In this document: positions 7,484 through 15,032 of the stretch, in pieces
How the letters are laid out: each line of letters opens with the position of its first letter
How positions within the stretch are numbered: position 1 is the stretch's first letter
Assembly: GCA_008501655.1 (NCBI GenBank)
Contig: QQUK01000014.1
Location: 1-21,337 of the forward strand
DNA length: 21,337 bases
Direction: 5' to 3'
Source of the DNA: Calditrichota bacterium
GTDB taxonomy: Bacteria; Zixibacteria; MSB-5A5; GN15; FEB-12
Notes under the pieces: model-generated
Databases searched by the model: none
Told to the model about the DNA's origin: nothing
Seen by the model: the letters and a program-made list of their open reading frames with translations, nothing else
Program-made: the position numbers and the translations under genes

Positions 7484-8197
7484 TTATTCTTTGATATAAA
7501 TCGTTTTATTTTGATATTTTTTCTCTATGTGACGTTTGTATTTATTGGCTGCCTGATGGGCAAACCGGAGCGGTTCCGGCATTCTGTAGCCCCGGAGATT
7601 CTGAACTACCATTTCTTTGGCGAATTTTATATCGCAGCGGTGTCCGGGTGATATAAAGAGCGGCTTAACATTATCTTTGGTACGATAAGCGAGCCCGACT
7701 TCGCGGTCTTTTAAAAAAAGCGGTTGGGATGAGCCTTTTTGCGGTGTTATTTCCCGATGATTTCCGGCGATAAGTTTTCTGGCACAGCCGATTGTCGGGA
7801 TATCAAATGCTATGCCAACCATCGAAGCTAATCCGCAACGATTATAATCAGCGATACCATGCCCATTAACAATAATCAAATCGGGAGTTGTTTCGAGTTT
7901 TTCCAACGCTGCTAAAATAGCGGGACCTTCACGGAAATAAAGTAAGCCGGGTGTGTATGGGAATTTAACTTCTGCATAATGAAACCGTTTTTCGACTTCA
8001 TCAATTTCCGGGAAAGTATAGATGACAGCTGATGCGTAGATAATATCTGCATTACGACCATAGGCTGTATCTACGGCAGCAATGAGGGTTACATCATCAA
8101 AATTTGGGAGGATTTGAACATGCTGTGCAAATTCTTTTTGTAATTCAATAGCTTCAAATTTCTCGACAGGCCATTGGTGTTCGTTTCTCAGTTCCAC
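7484..8197 (-). CDS. nfi: Endonuclease V homologue with substituted catalytic residues
   Basis: The 237-residue protein matches endonuclease V (deoxyinosine 3' endonuclease) over its whole length. It keeps IAAVDTAYG with the first metal-binding Asp43, FPYTPGLLYFREGPAI with the tyrosine wedge and Glu90, GCARKLIAG with a conserved Lys141, PLFISPGHRCDI and GYRMPEPLRFAH. The third block, normally VDGxGxxHPRRxGxASHxG, reads VNGHGIADYNRCGLASMVG. The metal-binding Asp (Asp110 in Thermotoga maritima) is therefore Asn111, and the following conserved His is Asp117. The protein may be an altered nuclease or a nucleic-acid-binding protein. The start is GTG at 8197 with AGAGG eight to nine bases upstream. 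It lies between the DUF4846-like and M20 genes in one probable operon. The fold assignment is strong; activity is doubtful. Confidence 0.87.
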   Translation of the reverse strand: MELRNEHQWPVEKFEAIELQKEFAQHVQILPNFDDVTLIAAVDTAYGRNADIIYASAVIYTFPEIDEVEKRFHYAEVKFPYTPGLLYFREGPAILAALEKLETTPDLIIVNGHGIADYNRCGLASMVGIAFDIPTIGCARKLIAGNHREITPQKGSSQPLFLKDREVGLAYRTKDNVKPLFISPGHRCDIKFAKEMVVQNLRGYRMPEPLRFAHQAANKYKRHIEKKYQNKTIYIKE

Positions 8198-8249
8198 AAT
8201 GTCGACCTCTTTACATGAGTTAATGTTTTACAATTAGAAATTTGTCAGA

Positions 8250-9149
8250 CTACTGTTCCTTATCGAATATTTTAAAACGATAAAAACCACTTTTTTTAAA
8301 CTCAGAATTGATAGCTTCGAGTGTTACTTGTGAAACCCATGGTTCGTCTCGTTTGGCAGTTAAGAGGGGGATATGAAAATCACAAGCTTCTTCACATCCT
8401 GTTCCAACTAAAAATAATGTACTATCATTTTGATTAGAAATCAAGCGTAAAATGACATAAACTGCTCCTTTATTGCCTGTATCATCAGATGCTATAAACA
8501 TATCTCCAGCTTGCACTTGGGACGATTCTACCTGATTGCAGTTTTTCATTAATCCGCCATAAGATGAATTTTGTAAGGTGAATAACATGTATTTATAATA
8601 CTCATCATCTGATTCGGATTTAGGTAAATCGTCCTTCCAGATGACATTTCCGCGAAAATCAAACACCGGTTTTGCTTCAAGCCATTTTTTATAAGAGAGG
8701 GTTTCGCCGCCTTTTGGTTCAACGACAAATTTATCTTTCTGTCCGATTTGGAATAAATATTCACCGAGCATTCTCAAAGGGATGGAATATTCGGCAAATG
8801 ATCTGCCGGACCAGGGGAGGTGGATAGCGCGGGAGATTTCGGTAGCATCGTATTGTTTTGTCCCTTTCCACATACCGATATGTTTATATTTATGCCAGAG
8901 AGGGAAATTGGAAACCCAATCCGTATAGGAATCTATTTCTTTAGAATTTTTATAAGTATAACCTTCAGGGAGTTTTAGTTCACCTTCAATGGTATAGACT
9001 GTATCCGGGATTGCATAGAAATTATAGTTTGTTTTGTAATATTCATAGAGCTTTTTGAATTCTTCGGTTTGCTCAGCAGCTCCAACTGATGCAAAGATTG
9101 TTACGAAAATGCAACTCAGTATTATTTTTCGTCTTTTATTTCTGACCAT
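8250..9149 (-). CDS. Secreted DUF4846-like protein
   Basis: This 299-residue protein has a basic N-terminus and a signal peptide (about residues 1-25, ending SVGAAEQ). The body resembles DUF4846 proteins by pattern: WVSNFPLW near the start, a central RMLGEYLFQIGQKDKF, SYKKWLEAKPV, a helix with YMLFTLQNSSYGGLM, then QAGDMFIASDDTGNKGAVYVI, which matches the family's 'GDxFI...GHAVIV' block, and a late DEPWVSQV. The expected His of GHAVIV is Gly here. The family has no established function. Its start overlaps the CxxC protein gene by 28 bases, and the endonuclease V-like gene follows after 52 bases. Assignment is by eye. Confidence 0.65.
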   Translation of the reverse strand: MVRNKRRKIILSCIFVTIFASVGAAEQTEEFKKLYEYYKTNYNFYAIPDTVYTIEGELKLPEGYTYKNSKEIDSYTDWVSNFPLWHKYKHIGMWKGTKQYDATEISRAIHLPWSGRSFAEYSIPLRMLGEYLFQIGQKDKFVVEPKGGETLSYKKWLEAKPVFDFRGNVIWKDDLPKSESDDEYYKYMLFTLQNSSYGGLMKNCNQVESSQVQAGDMFIASDDTGNKGAVYVILRLISNQNDSTLFLVGTGCEEACDFHIPLLTAKRDEPWVSQVTLEAINSEFKKSGFYRFKIFDKEQ

Positions 9150-9469
9150 AAATCAACCGCTCTTCTGATATGAGGAATTGTAATTGACCCGCCGACTACT
9201 AATCCGATAGACATCACTTCATCAAACTCGGCATCATTGAGACCACAAAGTTTTGCCTGCAGGACGTGGTAGCTGATGCAGTCATCACAGCGGAGGACCA
9301 GTGATGCAACGAGACCAAGCATCTCTTTTGTTTTAGCATCAAGGGCGCCATCTTTGTAAACTGCGGTATCAATTCCAAAAAATCGTTTTATATTAATATT
9401 TTCTCTGGCGAGAATCAGTTCATTGAGCCGTTCCCGCTCAGCCTTAAATTTTTCTACTTTTTCAGACAT
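9122..9469 (-). CDS. Carboxymuconolactone decarboxylase/AhpD-like CxxC protein
   Basis: This small 115-residue all-helical protein carries the AhpD-like signature KEMLGLVASLVLRCDDCISYH, with Cys61-xx-Cys64 and His68. In AhpD such cysteines act in peroxide or disulfide reduction; many small family members are uncharacterised, so a thiol redox role is inferred. It is cytosolic. I chose the ATG at 9469 because GGAG lies seven bases upstream; the ATG at 9481 has no such site. It is the first gene of a probable seven-gene operon running to tsaD and has a plausible promoter just upstream. Confidence 0.88.
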   Translation of the reverse strand: MSEKVEKFKAERERLNELILARENINIKRFFGIDTAVYKDGALDAKTKEMLGLVASLVLRCDDCISYHVLQAKLCGLNDAEFDEVMSIGLVVGGSITIPHIRRAVDLWSEIKDEK

Positions 9470-9492
9470 GATTTTCTCCATTAATTTTGGAC

Positions 9493-9521
9493 AATATAGA
9501 GCAAAGATTGGAATTTAGCAA
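9493..9521 (-). promoter_or_regulatory. Candidate promoter of the seven-gene operon
   Basis: TTGCTA (9521-9516) and TATATT (9498-9493) are separated by exactly 17 bases and lie 24 bases before the ATG at 9469. Two overlapping inverted repeats (AATCC/GGATT at 9520-9535 and GGATTA/TAATCC at 9531-9549) sit upstream and may be an operator or the 3' structure of csaA. Confidence 0.4.
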
Positions 9522-9592
9522 TCCGAATCAGGATTACAGATGTTAATCCGTTATTATTCATTTACTTAGAGGCTGTATAACGTTTGGACACA

Positions 9593-9931
9593 TTAATATA
9601 ATCTGGCACCGAGTACAGCTTCATCTACCGGTCGGACTATCGAAATCCCCCCTTTTTGGGCATCAATGCCCAAAACTAATACTTCAGAGAGAAATCCGGC
9701 GATATTTTTCGGTTCAAAATTGACGACTGCCAGACATTGTTTGTTGAGCAGTTCTTCCGGTGTGTAGTTTGATTTGAACCGTGCTGATGATTGTTTGATA
9801 CCGATTTCGTCACCGAAATTAATTTTCAGTTTGTATGTCGGGAATTTTGCCCGTTCAAAATCGGTGACTTCGATTATCTCACCGACTCTGATATCGACTT
9901 TTTCAAAATCCTCAAATGTTATTTTTTCCAT
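9593..9931 (-). CDS. csaA: CsaA-type tRNA-binding/chaperone-like protein
   Basis: This 112-residue protein is a single OB-fold tRNA-binding domain of the CsaA/EMAPII/Arc1p type. It shows FEKVDIRVGEI at the N-terminus, FPTYKLKINFGDEIGIKQSSA, a central YTPEELLNKQCLAVVNFEPKNIAGFLSEVLVLG, and the closing GGISIVRPVDEAVLGARLY. Length matches stand-alone CsaA (about 110). CsaA homodimers have been linked to protein export in Bacillus and bind tRNA-like structures; the true role is not settled. The ATG stands three bases after the TAG of the barrel gene and has no clear Shine-Dalgarno, so it is probably translated by coupling to that gene. Confidence 0.94.
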   Translation of the reverse strand: MEKITFEDFEKVDIRVGEIIEVTDFERAKFPTYKLKINFGDEIGIKQSSARFKSNYTPEELLNKQCLAVVNFEPKNIAGFLSEVLVLGIDAQKGGISIVRPVDEAVLGARLY

Positions 9932-9934
9932 ATG

Positions 9935-11512
9935 CTAATATATGTAATGGCTGAGAGAAGCGGAAAGAGAAAATGAGGTGTCATTTTTTGAATGCCGGTA
10001 ATTAGATTTAATTTTTAGAGTAGTTGGAATAGTTAATCGATATTCAAGAGAGTTATTTAGTCTTAACTGCCATATTTTCCGACTGGTTGATGATTGTTCT
10101 GGAGAAGGTTTAACTCTATCGTATGTAAAAGAGATTTGGTTTGTTAATAATGTGCGAGTTGAAATTATGTAATCACTATTGAGAGAAGTATAAAAATTAT
10201 ATCTAACCGGTTGTTCAACATAATAACAATCTTCTTCCTGGTAGCTGCTTGTGTTACTTTTGTACCAGGAAGAAATTTTCTGAATGCTGTATGAATCGAA
10301 ATAATATCGACCCGATATTCTTGCATCTATATGCCACCGGAATGTTACCGGTTTGCTGTATTGCATAGACATGTGAATACCTTTATTTAGAAACTCCGAT
10401 TTACTCTGTGATTCTCCTTCCCCATTTGTATATGAGTAATTTAAAGTATCATTATATTGCACCACACCAATTGATTTTAATATTGAGTAATCATCCCGGG
10501 TATTAAAAGATGATTCTTTCTGATTTCTATATTCATATTCAAGAGTGAAACCAAATTCCGTTCGGAATCCGAAGTTTCTGGGATTCCGGGGATAGTATTT
10601 ATATATATCATCAAAAATCAATAACCCGTAAGCAGATTTCTCTAAAATGAGAGTCTGTTCAACCATATAACTATATAGTGAATCAAGCATTTCAATATGG
10701 TTCAGTCGGTTATCAACGGCATGTTTGTTAGTATATTGATAAAGTATGTCTGTAAGCGTAAACATCTGAGATGAATCCGGTTCCTGTAGCAACATCTCTT
10801 TCTCCCGAAGTTCTTCGATGATATAGAGCATAATTGCTGCATAACGACCGGAGTAAAGGCGACCATAGCCGATTGAAACTGAAGGATTCAAACTGACGCG
10901 CCTGAAACTGTTGTCTCTATCATCAAACCTTTTATACACTTCTAATCTGATTGTATCATTATAGTGATAAGTAGTATAATCGTCATCATAATATTTGTTT
11001 TTTAATTTTGAATTGTAATTAAAATTTGACAACAATGAAAAATTAGTAAAAACATAGTCTTTTAAGTAAGTACCATAAGTAATATTTGATAATAGCCTCG
11101 TGTTTATTTCTTTATCTTCTAACCGGTTCTGGTCAAACTCTTCCAAATAATATGGTCCCCATCTTTGAGTATTATCCGAATTTTCAGTAGTTCCACTGAG
11201 ATACTTTGTTGCTGCTACAATCGAGAAGCTGTAAAATTTAGGAATAGTTTCAAATCTATAACTATATGCTGTTGAAACTTCTCCATTATACCTGATATTA
11301 TATTGATCTCTTTCGGATTTGTAATTACTGAATGAGCCTGATTCGGATTCTCGTTCGGCACTTGATAAATTGATACCTCCACCAATAGTCCATCTTTTGT
11401 CGATAAATTTTTCAGGAATGTAGGAATCAATAGTAAAATTTGAATGTGCTGCTGAAATAAGTGTTGAAAATATTAATGTTAATAATAGAGAATATAGTAT
11501 CGATAGTTTCAT
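9935..11512 (-). CDS. Exported protein, probable outer-membrane beta-barrel, unknown family
   Basis: I do not recognise a named family. The 525-residue product has a signal peptide (MKLSILYSLLLTLIFSTLISA, about 1-21). After it come many alternating hydrophobic/polar strands rich in Tyr, Ser, Asn and Thr (for example YSFSIVAATKYLSG, RVSLNPSVSIGYGRLYSGRY, FTLEYEYRN, HIDARISGRYYFDSY, LRLNNSLEYRLTIP). It ends with SFSLSASLSHYIY, a strand closing on an aromatic residue like the BAM recognition signal. These features fit a transmembrane barrel of about 16 or more strands. A region around residues 215-300 is more helical and charged and may be a plug or periplasmic insertion. GGGAG lies six bases before the ATG and a good promoter is upstream. 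csaA follows after three bases. Confidence 0.7.
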   Translation of the reverse strand: MKLSILYSLLLTLIFSTLISAAHSNFTIDSYIPEKFIDKRWTIGGGINLSSAERESESGSFSNYKSERDQYNIRYNGEVSTAYSYRFETIPKFYSFSIVAATKYLSGTTENSDNTQRWGPYYLEEFDQNRLEDKEINTRLLSNITYGTYLKDYVFTNFSLLSNFNYNSKLKNKYYDDDYTTYHYNDTIRLEVYKRFDDRDNSFRRVSLNPSVSIGYGRLYSGRYAAIMLYIIEELREKEMLLQEPDSSQMFTLTDILYQYTNKHAVDNRLNHIEMLDSLYSYMVEQTLILEKSAYGLLIFDDIYKYYPRNPRNFGFRTEFGFTLEYEYRNQKESSFNTRDDYSILKSIGVVQYNDTLNYSYTNGEGESQSKSEFLNKGIHMSMQYSKPVTFRWHIDARISGRYYFDSYSIQKISSWYKSNTSSYQEEDCYYVEQPVRYNFYTSLNSDYIISTRTLLTNQISFTYDRVKPSPEQSSTSRKIWQLRLNNSLEYRLTIPTTLKIKSNYRHSKNDTSFSLSASLSHYIY

Positions 11513-11549
11513 GGTCCACTCCCATTTAAGATAATCGTTTTATTTATCT

Positions 11550-11578
11550 ATTATATGTCAATATAATTAAAAAGTCGA
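11550..11578 (-). promoter_or_regulatory. Promoter of the barrel-csaA operon
   Basis: A perfect TATAAT (11555-11550) is spaced 17 bases from TCGACT (11578-11573), a 4/6 match to TTGACA. Transcription would start about 30 bases before the ATG at 11512. Confidence 0.5.
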
Positions 11579-11607
11579 AATTGTATAGGAAATTATTAAA
11601 AAAATTA

Positions 11608-11830
11608 GGCAGAACCGCTAAAGGGTTCTGCCCTACAAGTTACACTAAAATTTTGTATTAATGTAAAATTCAGTTTGTTTTCAGAATCCCACCGCAAACG
11701 GTGGGGCACCCGAAAGCTAAAGGGGTCTGCCCTACAAGTTACACTAAAATTTTGTGTTAATATAAAATTCAGTTTGTTTTCAGAATCCCACCGCAAGCGG
11801 TGGGGCACCCGAAAGCTAAAGGGTTCTGCC
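11608..11830. repeat. 99-bp tandem repeat built from two hairpins
   Basis: Two full 99-bp units and a 16-base start of a third (anchor GCTAAAGGG at 11617, 11716 and 11815) differ at only a few bases. Each unit holds a CCCACCG...CGGTGGG hairpin (11688-11705 and 11787-11804). The array opens with a GGCAGAACC/GGTTCTGCC hairpin (11608-11632) followed by CTAC. The 99-base period keeps frame 33 codons long, so an open frame of 67 codons appears across it; I regard that as an artefact. The spacer 11513-11893 holds no other gene. Confidence 0.9.
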
Positions 11831-11861
11831 TTCCTGATAAAAATATGATAAATTTAGGTAA

Positions 11862-11886
11862 GTTGTCAGGCAAGATGCCTGACAAC
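11862..11886. terminator. Perfect 10-bp hairpin after the PfkB-family gene
   Basis: GTTGTCAGGC and GCCTGACAAC flank a five-base AAGAT loop, seven bases beyond the stop of the kinase gene. There is no strong U-tract, so it may act as a weak terminator, an RNA-stabilising 3' end, or simply be another repeat hairpin. Confidence 0.5.
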
Positions 11887-11893
11887 ACAGAAT

Positions 11894-12826
11894 TTAGGCG
11901 TTGACGGCGACTTTGACTTTGAAGTCGGTCATGGCGAGCAGTTTTTCCTGACGCTGGCGAATCATTGCTTCTGACATTTCAAAATCCGGTCCGACATTTT
12001 CAATCATAATCGATGACGTACAGGATGCATAGCAGCCAGCTTTGCGGAGGTCTTTTGATTTGAGATATTCAAATGTGAAACCGGCCATGTATGTATCCCC
12101 GGCTCCGGTTGCATCGACTAAATCAATCTCGTATGGAGGGATATCAATAAAGTTTTCTCCATCATAGATTACGGAACCTAACTCAGCCAGGGTGACAACG
12201 ACTAATCTCGGACCCCATGATTTAATTATTTTGGCAGCTTCGTATGGGTTTTCGCGGCAGTCGATTCCTGTGAGGACTTTGCCCTCGAGTTCATTTGGTT
12301 TGACAACATCAAACTGTCCGAGAGCTTCTTTAATTCCTTCAACCGGTTCATGAAAGATACGATCATCTTTGTCAGCATTGCGAAGTAATCCCTGCGGGTC
12401 ACAGAAGAAGAGACCATCAAAGTTTTTACGGATCTCTCTGATCTGGTCGAATGAGACTTCTCCAAGGATCGGTCCGACTAAAACAGCTTTTGAATCCCAA
12501 TACATAGATTCTTCGATATTTTCGATATTGTTTGCTCTACCTAAGAGGTCAAGGGTACGGTTGCCGAAATCATCATAATAGATAAGAGAGAAACCGCCGG
12601 TTTCATCGGAGGGAGTGATAATATATTCGATGCCGAATTTTTCTAAATCTTTTACAAAGCGGTCTTTGTAATCGGGTCCGACGGAGCCGATCAGTTTTGT
12701 TTTTTCACCCATTTTGGAGAGGGCTAAAAGGGCGTTGGTGGAGCATCCCGAGAGGATGCGTTCTTTAGTGTCGACTTTCTGTGTTTTTATATAATCGTAA
12801 ACCGGGTTTCCGAATGCGGTAATCAA
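11894..12826 (-). CDS. PfkB-family carbohydrate/nucleoside kinase
   Basis: This 310-residue kinase of the PfkB (ribokinase) superfamily would phosphorylate a sugar or nucleoside with ATP in the cytosol. It shows SGCSTNALLALSKMGEKTKLIGSVGPD (about 26-52, substrate side), KPNELEGKVLTG (176-187) and the signature VDATGAGDTYMAGF (237-250), with catalytic Asp244 and the GAGD anion hole. Length is typical. The start appears to be TTG at 12826, with AAAGG seven bases upstream. The GC in SGCS where ribokinases have GG, and the lack of a recognisable first PfkB signature, leave the substrate open (adenosine, fructose or another sugar). It stands alone between two repeat-bearing spacers. Confidence 0.9.
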   Translation of the reverse strand: MITAFGNPVYDYIKTQKVDTKERILSGCSTNALLALSKMGEKTKLIGSVGPDYKDRFVKDLEKFGIEYIITPSDETGGFSLIYYDDFGNRTLDLLGRANNIENIEESMYWDSKAVLVGPILGEVSFDQIREIRKNFDGLFFCDPQGLLRNADKDDRIFHEPVEGIKEALGQFDVVKPNELEGKVLTGIDCRENPYEAAKIIKSWGPRLVVVTLAELGSVIYDGENFIDIPPYEIDLVDATGAGDTYMAGFTFEYLKSKDLRKAGCYASCTSSIMIENVGPDFEMSEAMIRQRQEKLLAMTDFKVKVAVNA

Positions 12827-12851
12827 TGTATTGCCTTTCGTTATAAAGCAA

Positions 12852-12916
12852 GTCCCCTTCGATTCCGCTCAGGGTGACTTTGCAATATTCTATCATACTG
12901 AGCCTGTCGAAGTATG
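12852..12916. repeat. Two opposite-facing CTTCGA...CTCAG palindromic repeats upstream of the PfkB gene
   Basis: The copy at 12852-12878 has CCCC/GGGT arms around TTCGATTCCGCTCA. The copy at 12894-12916 is on the other strand with arms CATAC/GTATG. They sit within 100 bases of the TTG start of the PfkB-family gene, probably inside its 5' leader or promoter region. Confidence 0.85.
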
Positions 12917-12992
12917 CTTATAATTTATTATCAATTTGTCGGTATATAGGGGATTGAAACAAGGTTGTCAAGTAGCTCGATTAATGAGTTTT

Positions 12993-13061
12993 GTCAGTTC
13001 CTTAGAACTGACGATATCTGTCAGGTCACATCCCTGCCAAGGCAGGGACAGGACCTGACAG
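12993..13061. repeat. Pair of strong hairpins, one nested
   Basis: The first is GTCAGTTC/GAACTGAC (12993-13012). The second is CTGTCAGGTC/GACCTGACAG (13018-13061), enclosing an inner CCCTGCC/GGCAGGG stem. They lie 14 bases past the stop of the tandem kinase-like gene and could end or protect its transcript. On the plus strand the second is followed by CTTTTTG, but no plus-strand gene needs it. Confidence 0.75.
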
Positions 13062-13074
13062 AACTTTTTGTATA

Positions 13075-15015
13075 TTACCGGAAAGAGCGGTAGAGACCGC
13101 GGATAAATTCGAAGTTACATAAAGTCGTGGCGATTTCACCATCGGCATCTTTGATAAATTCATTGTTGAGATTGATTGATACTAAAAGGTGATGACCTTT
13201 GAGGTCCGGTTTTTCGCAGTCGGCGGCAAGAAGTTTATCTTTGAGCCGGTTGAAAATAGAGAGGTACTCTTTTTGATTTATCAGGTTCAGTTCAAATGCG
13301 GTCAGTGCATCAAACGAGATGGTTGCTTCAATCTGGTTTCTCCTATCACGAACGACTCTGTCCTCTTCGTTAATAAAAATTGAGATAACAAAGTTTGTTA
13401 AAAAATCGGAATCAAAATCTTTGGCAAAGAGAACTTTTTCTGCCCGTTCCAATATCTCATCTTTTTCAGAGAGATTTATTATATTTTGTTCGTAAGCATG
13501 GTCGATATCGATGACATATTTTACTGAATCGGAGGAGATATTTTCAAATCCGTTAAAATTGTCCCAGATAGTATAGTAATCAAAATCAGCAGAAAAGACC
13601 GGTGCGGTAATCTGCATTGTTTTTTCAACCGCTGATAAATCCTGGAACCTGCTGTTGTCCCTGAGGAATGCTGTTTTGGTAGTCTGATGACCGGTACGGT
13701 ATACTGCAAGCGGAAGAGTTGTGTTAATACCGAGATGTTTGAGTGTCTGGGCGATGTGGATTTCTTCAAAGGGACTGTTGTAGCCGTGCTGACGGATTTT
13801 ACTGCTGTTTTTATCAAGGGGGTCAATCCGGGGTTTACTTCCGATATTGGAACGTCGGTAGACAACGTAGATATTATCACGGGTCTGTGTTCTGTATACT
13901 TCATTTTTTAATGAAAGTTTTATCCGGTTGGTTCTTCTCCAGCGGTCGGGAACAAAATAATCAAACAGAGTCCGGTTGTTACCAACAACCCAGAGATACC
14001 CGCCATCCTGAGTTTCTCCAAAGACATAATCAGTACCGTAAATCTGTACGACGTTTAAAGGATGGTTCAGATCTTTCTCTGCGACTGCTTCCGGTTGTTT
14101 GAGGAGTTTTCGGAATTTCTGGCTTTGTTCGATTTTAAACTTTCGTTGATATTCAGGAGTTCTCTGAAGAAGTTCAAAGTCGATGAGACCATAAATAAGT
14201 TTATTATCTTTTTCCCTGATGAGTTCTTTTTTGTTTTTCTTTTTCCGAAGAATAAAGTGTTTTGGTTTGTTGTCTAAAACACGGTAGCCGTTCTCTTTCA
14301 GTTCGTTTATAACGCGGATAGTCAGTTGTTCAAGTTCTTTTTTATCCAGCAGATTATCCTGATTCATCAGCTGTGCATCTTTCCCTTTTATCCAGCCGTA
14401 GAGGAGGACATATTGCCGTTTGATATCGAGTTCGATAGCTTTGACAACATCGTTCTGACTTTCCAGAAGTTTTCTTTTGTGCATTTTAAATCGGCTTTCG
14501 TCCCGACCAAGCTTCCAGAGTTTGATTTCTTCGGGGGGAACATAAATCGCATACGGTTTCTGTGTATACAGCCGTTTGTTGCCGTTTAAATTACAGCTCT
14601 TACGGAGCTCCATCAACAGACCAAACTCTTCCATCGGACTATTAAACCGTGCGGCGGCGAGATCTTCAGGTGATATATCATCGGGAAAGGTTGTATTGAT
14701 AATCAAGGGGACTTCCTGAGCAACCCGGGAAAATTTAACCACAAGGTCGGCTGAGATACCATTAATCGGTTTTGAGTTTACCCGGTAGACCTGACTTGTG
14801 GCACCTAAAAGTTTTTGTCCGTTTTGATAGTACCATTTATCATGATACCAGTTATTCGGATGGAGTTGTTCTACGAGGGGCCAGCCAAATGATGTGATAT
14901 ATAAATCTCCGCCTTCGCGGGGTGAGATATGAATATATTTCACCCCGAAAGCGCTGACGATATACTTTGTTGGCACATCATCAAAAGAGAGTTTTTTTAA
15001 GCTATCAAAATCCAT
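13075..15015 (-). CDS. Tandem protein-kinase-like protein, second domain apparently inactive
   Basis: I recognise no named family for this 646-residue protein. It appears to contain two diverged copies of one domain, about residues 18-295 and 321-646. Shared landmarks are GGDLYITSFGWPL / GGYLWVVGNNRTL, a QVYR / EVYR strand, and an NSPxEE helix (125-130 and 413-418). Copy one reads like a kinase: ADLVVKF with Lys94 (VAIK-like), Glu129/130 (alpha-C), the hinge-like VLLYGWIKG, Asp248-NKPKH (catalytic-loop-like) and Asp279-Phe-Glu (DFG-like). In copy two Lys94 is Tyr386 (VVYRR) and the DFG Asp is Asn634 (NFE), while Asp604-LKGHH remains. No signal peptide or membrane segment is seen. It lies 17 bases after malic enzyme, so the two are probably co-transcribed. 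The kinase reading is inference from motifs. Confidence 0.6.
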   Translation of the reverse strand: MDFDSLKKLSFDDVPTKYIVSAFGVKYIHISPREGGDLYITSFGWPLVEQLHPNNWYHDKWYYQNGQKLLGATSQVYRVNSKPINGISADLVVKFSRVAQEVPLIINTTFPDDISPEDLAAARFNSPMEEFGLLMELRKSCNLNGNKRLYTQKPYAIYVPPEEIKLWKLGRDESRFKMHKRKLLESQNDVVKAIELDIKRQYVLLYGWIKGKDAQLMNQDNLLDKKELEQLTIRVINELKENGYRVLDNKPKHFILRKKKNKKELIREKDNKLIYGLIDFELLQRTPEYQRKFKIEQSQKFRKLLKQPEAVAEKDLNHPLNVVQIYGTDYVFGETQDGGYLWVVGNNRTLFDYFVPDRWRRTNRIKLSLKNEVYRTQTRDNIYVVYRRSNIGSKPRIDPLDKNSSKIRQHGYNSPFEEIHIAQTLKHLGINTTLPLAVYRTGHQTTKTAFLRDNSRFQDLSAVEKTMQITAPVFSADFDYYTIWDNFNGFENISSDSVKYVIDIDHAYEQNIINLSEKDEILERAEKVLFAKDFDSDFLTNFVISIFINEEDRVVRDRRNQIEATISFDALTAFELNLINQKEYLSIFNRLKDKLLAADCEKPDLKGHHLLVSINLNNEFIKDADGEIATTLCNFEFIRGLYRSFR

Positions 15016-15032
15016 CAGTACTTTACATCAGT

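Noticed and set aside
11605..11808. 67-codon open frame with a 33-residue repeat (RLRWDSENKLNF)
   Set aside because: The 99-base tandem repeat preserves the frame by chance, there is no ribosome binding site, and hairpins fill the region.
13687..14589. Several plus-strand frames opposite the tandem kinase-like gene
   Set aside because: Phe-rich translations without start signals; the minus frame is continuous for 646 codons with recognisable internal duplication.
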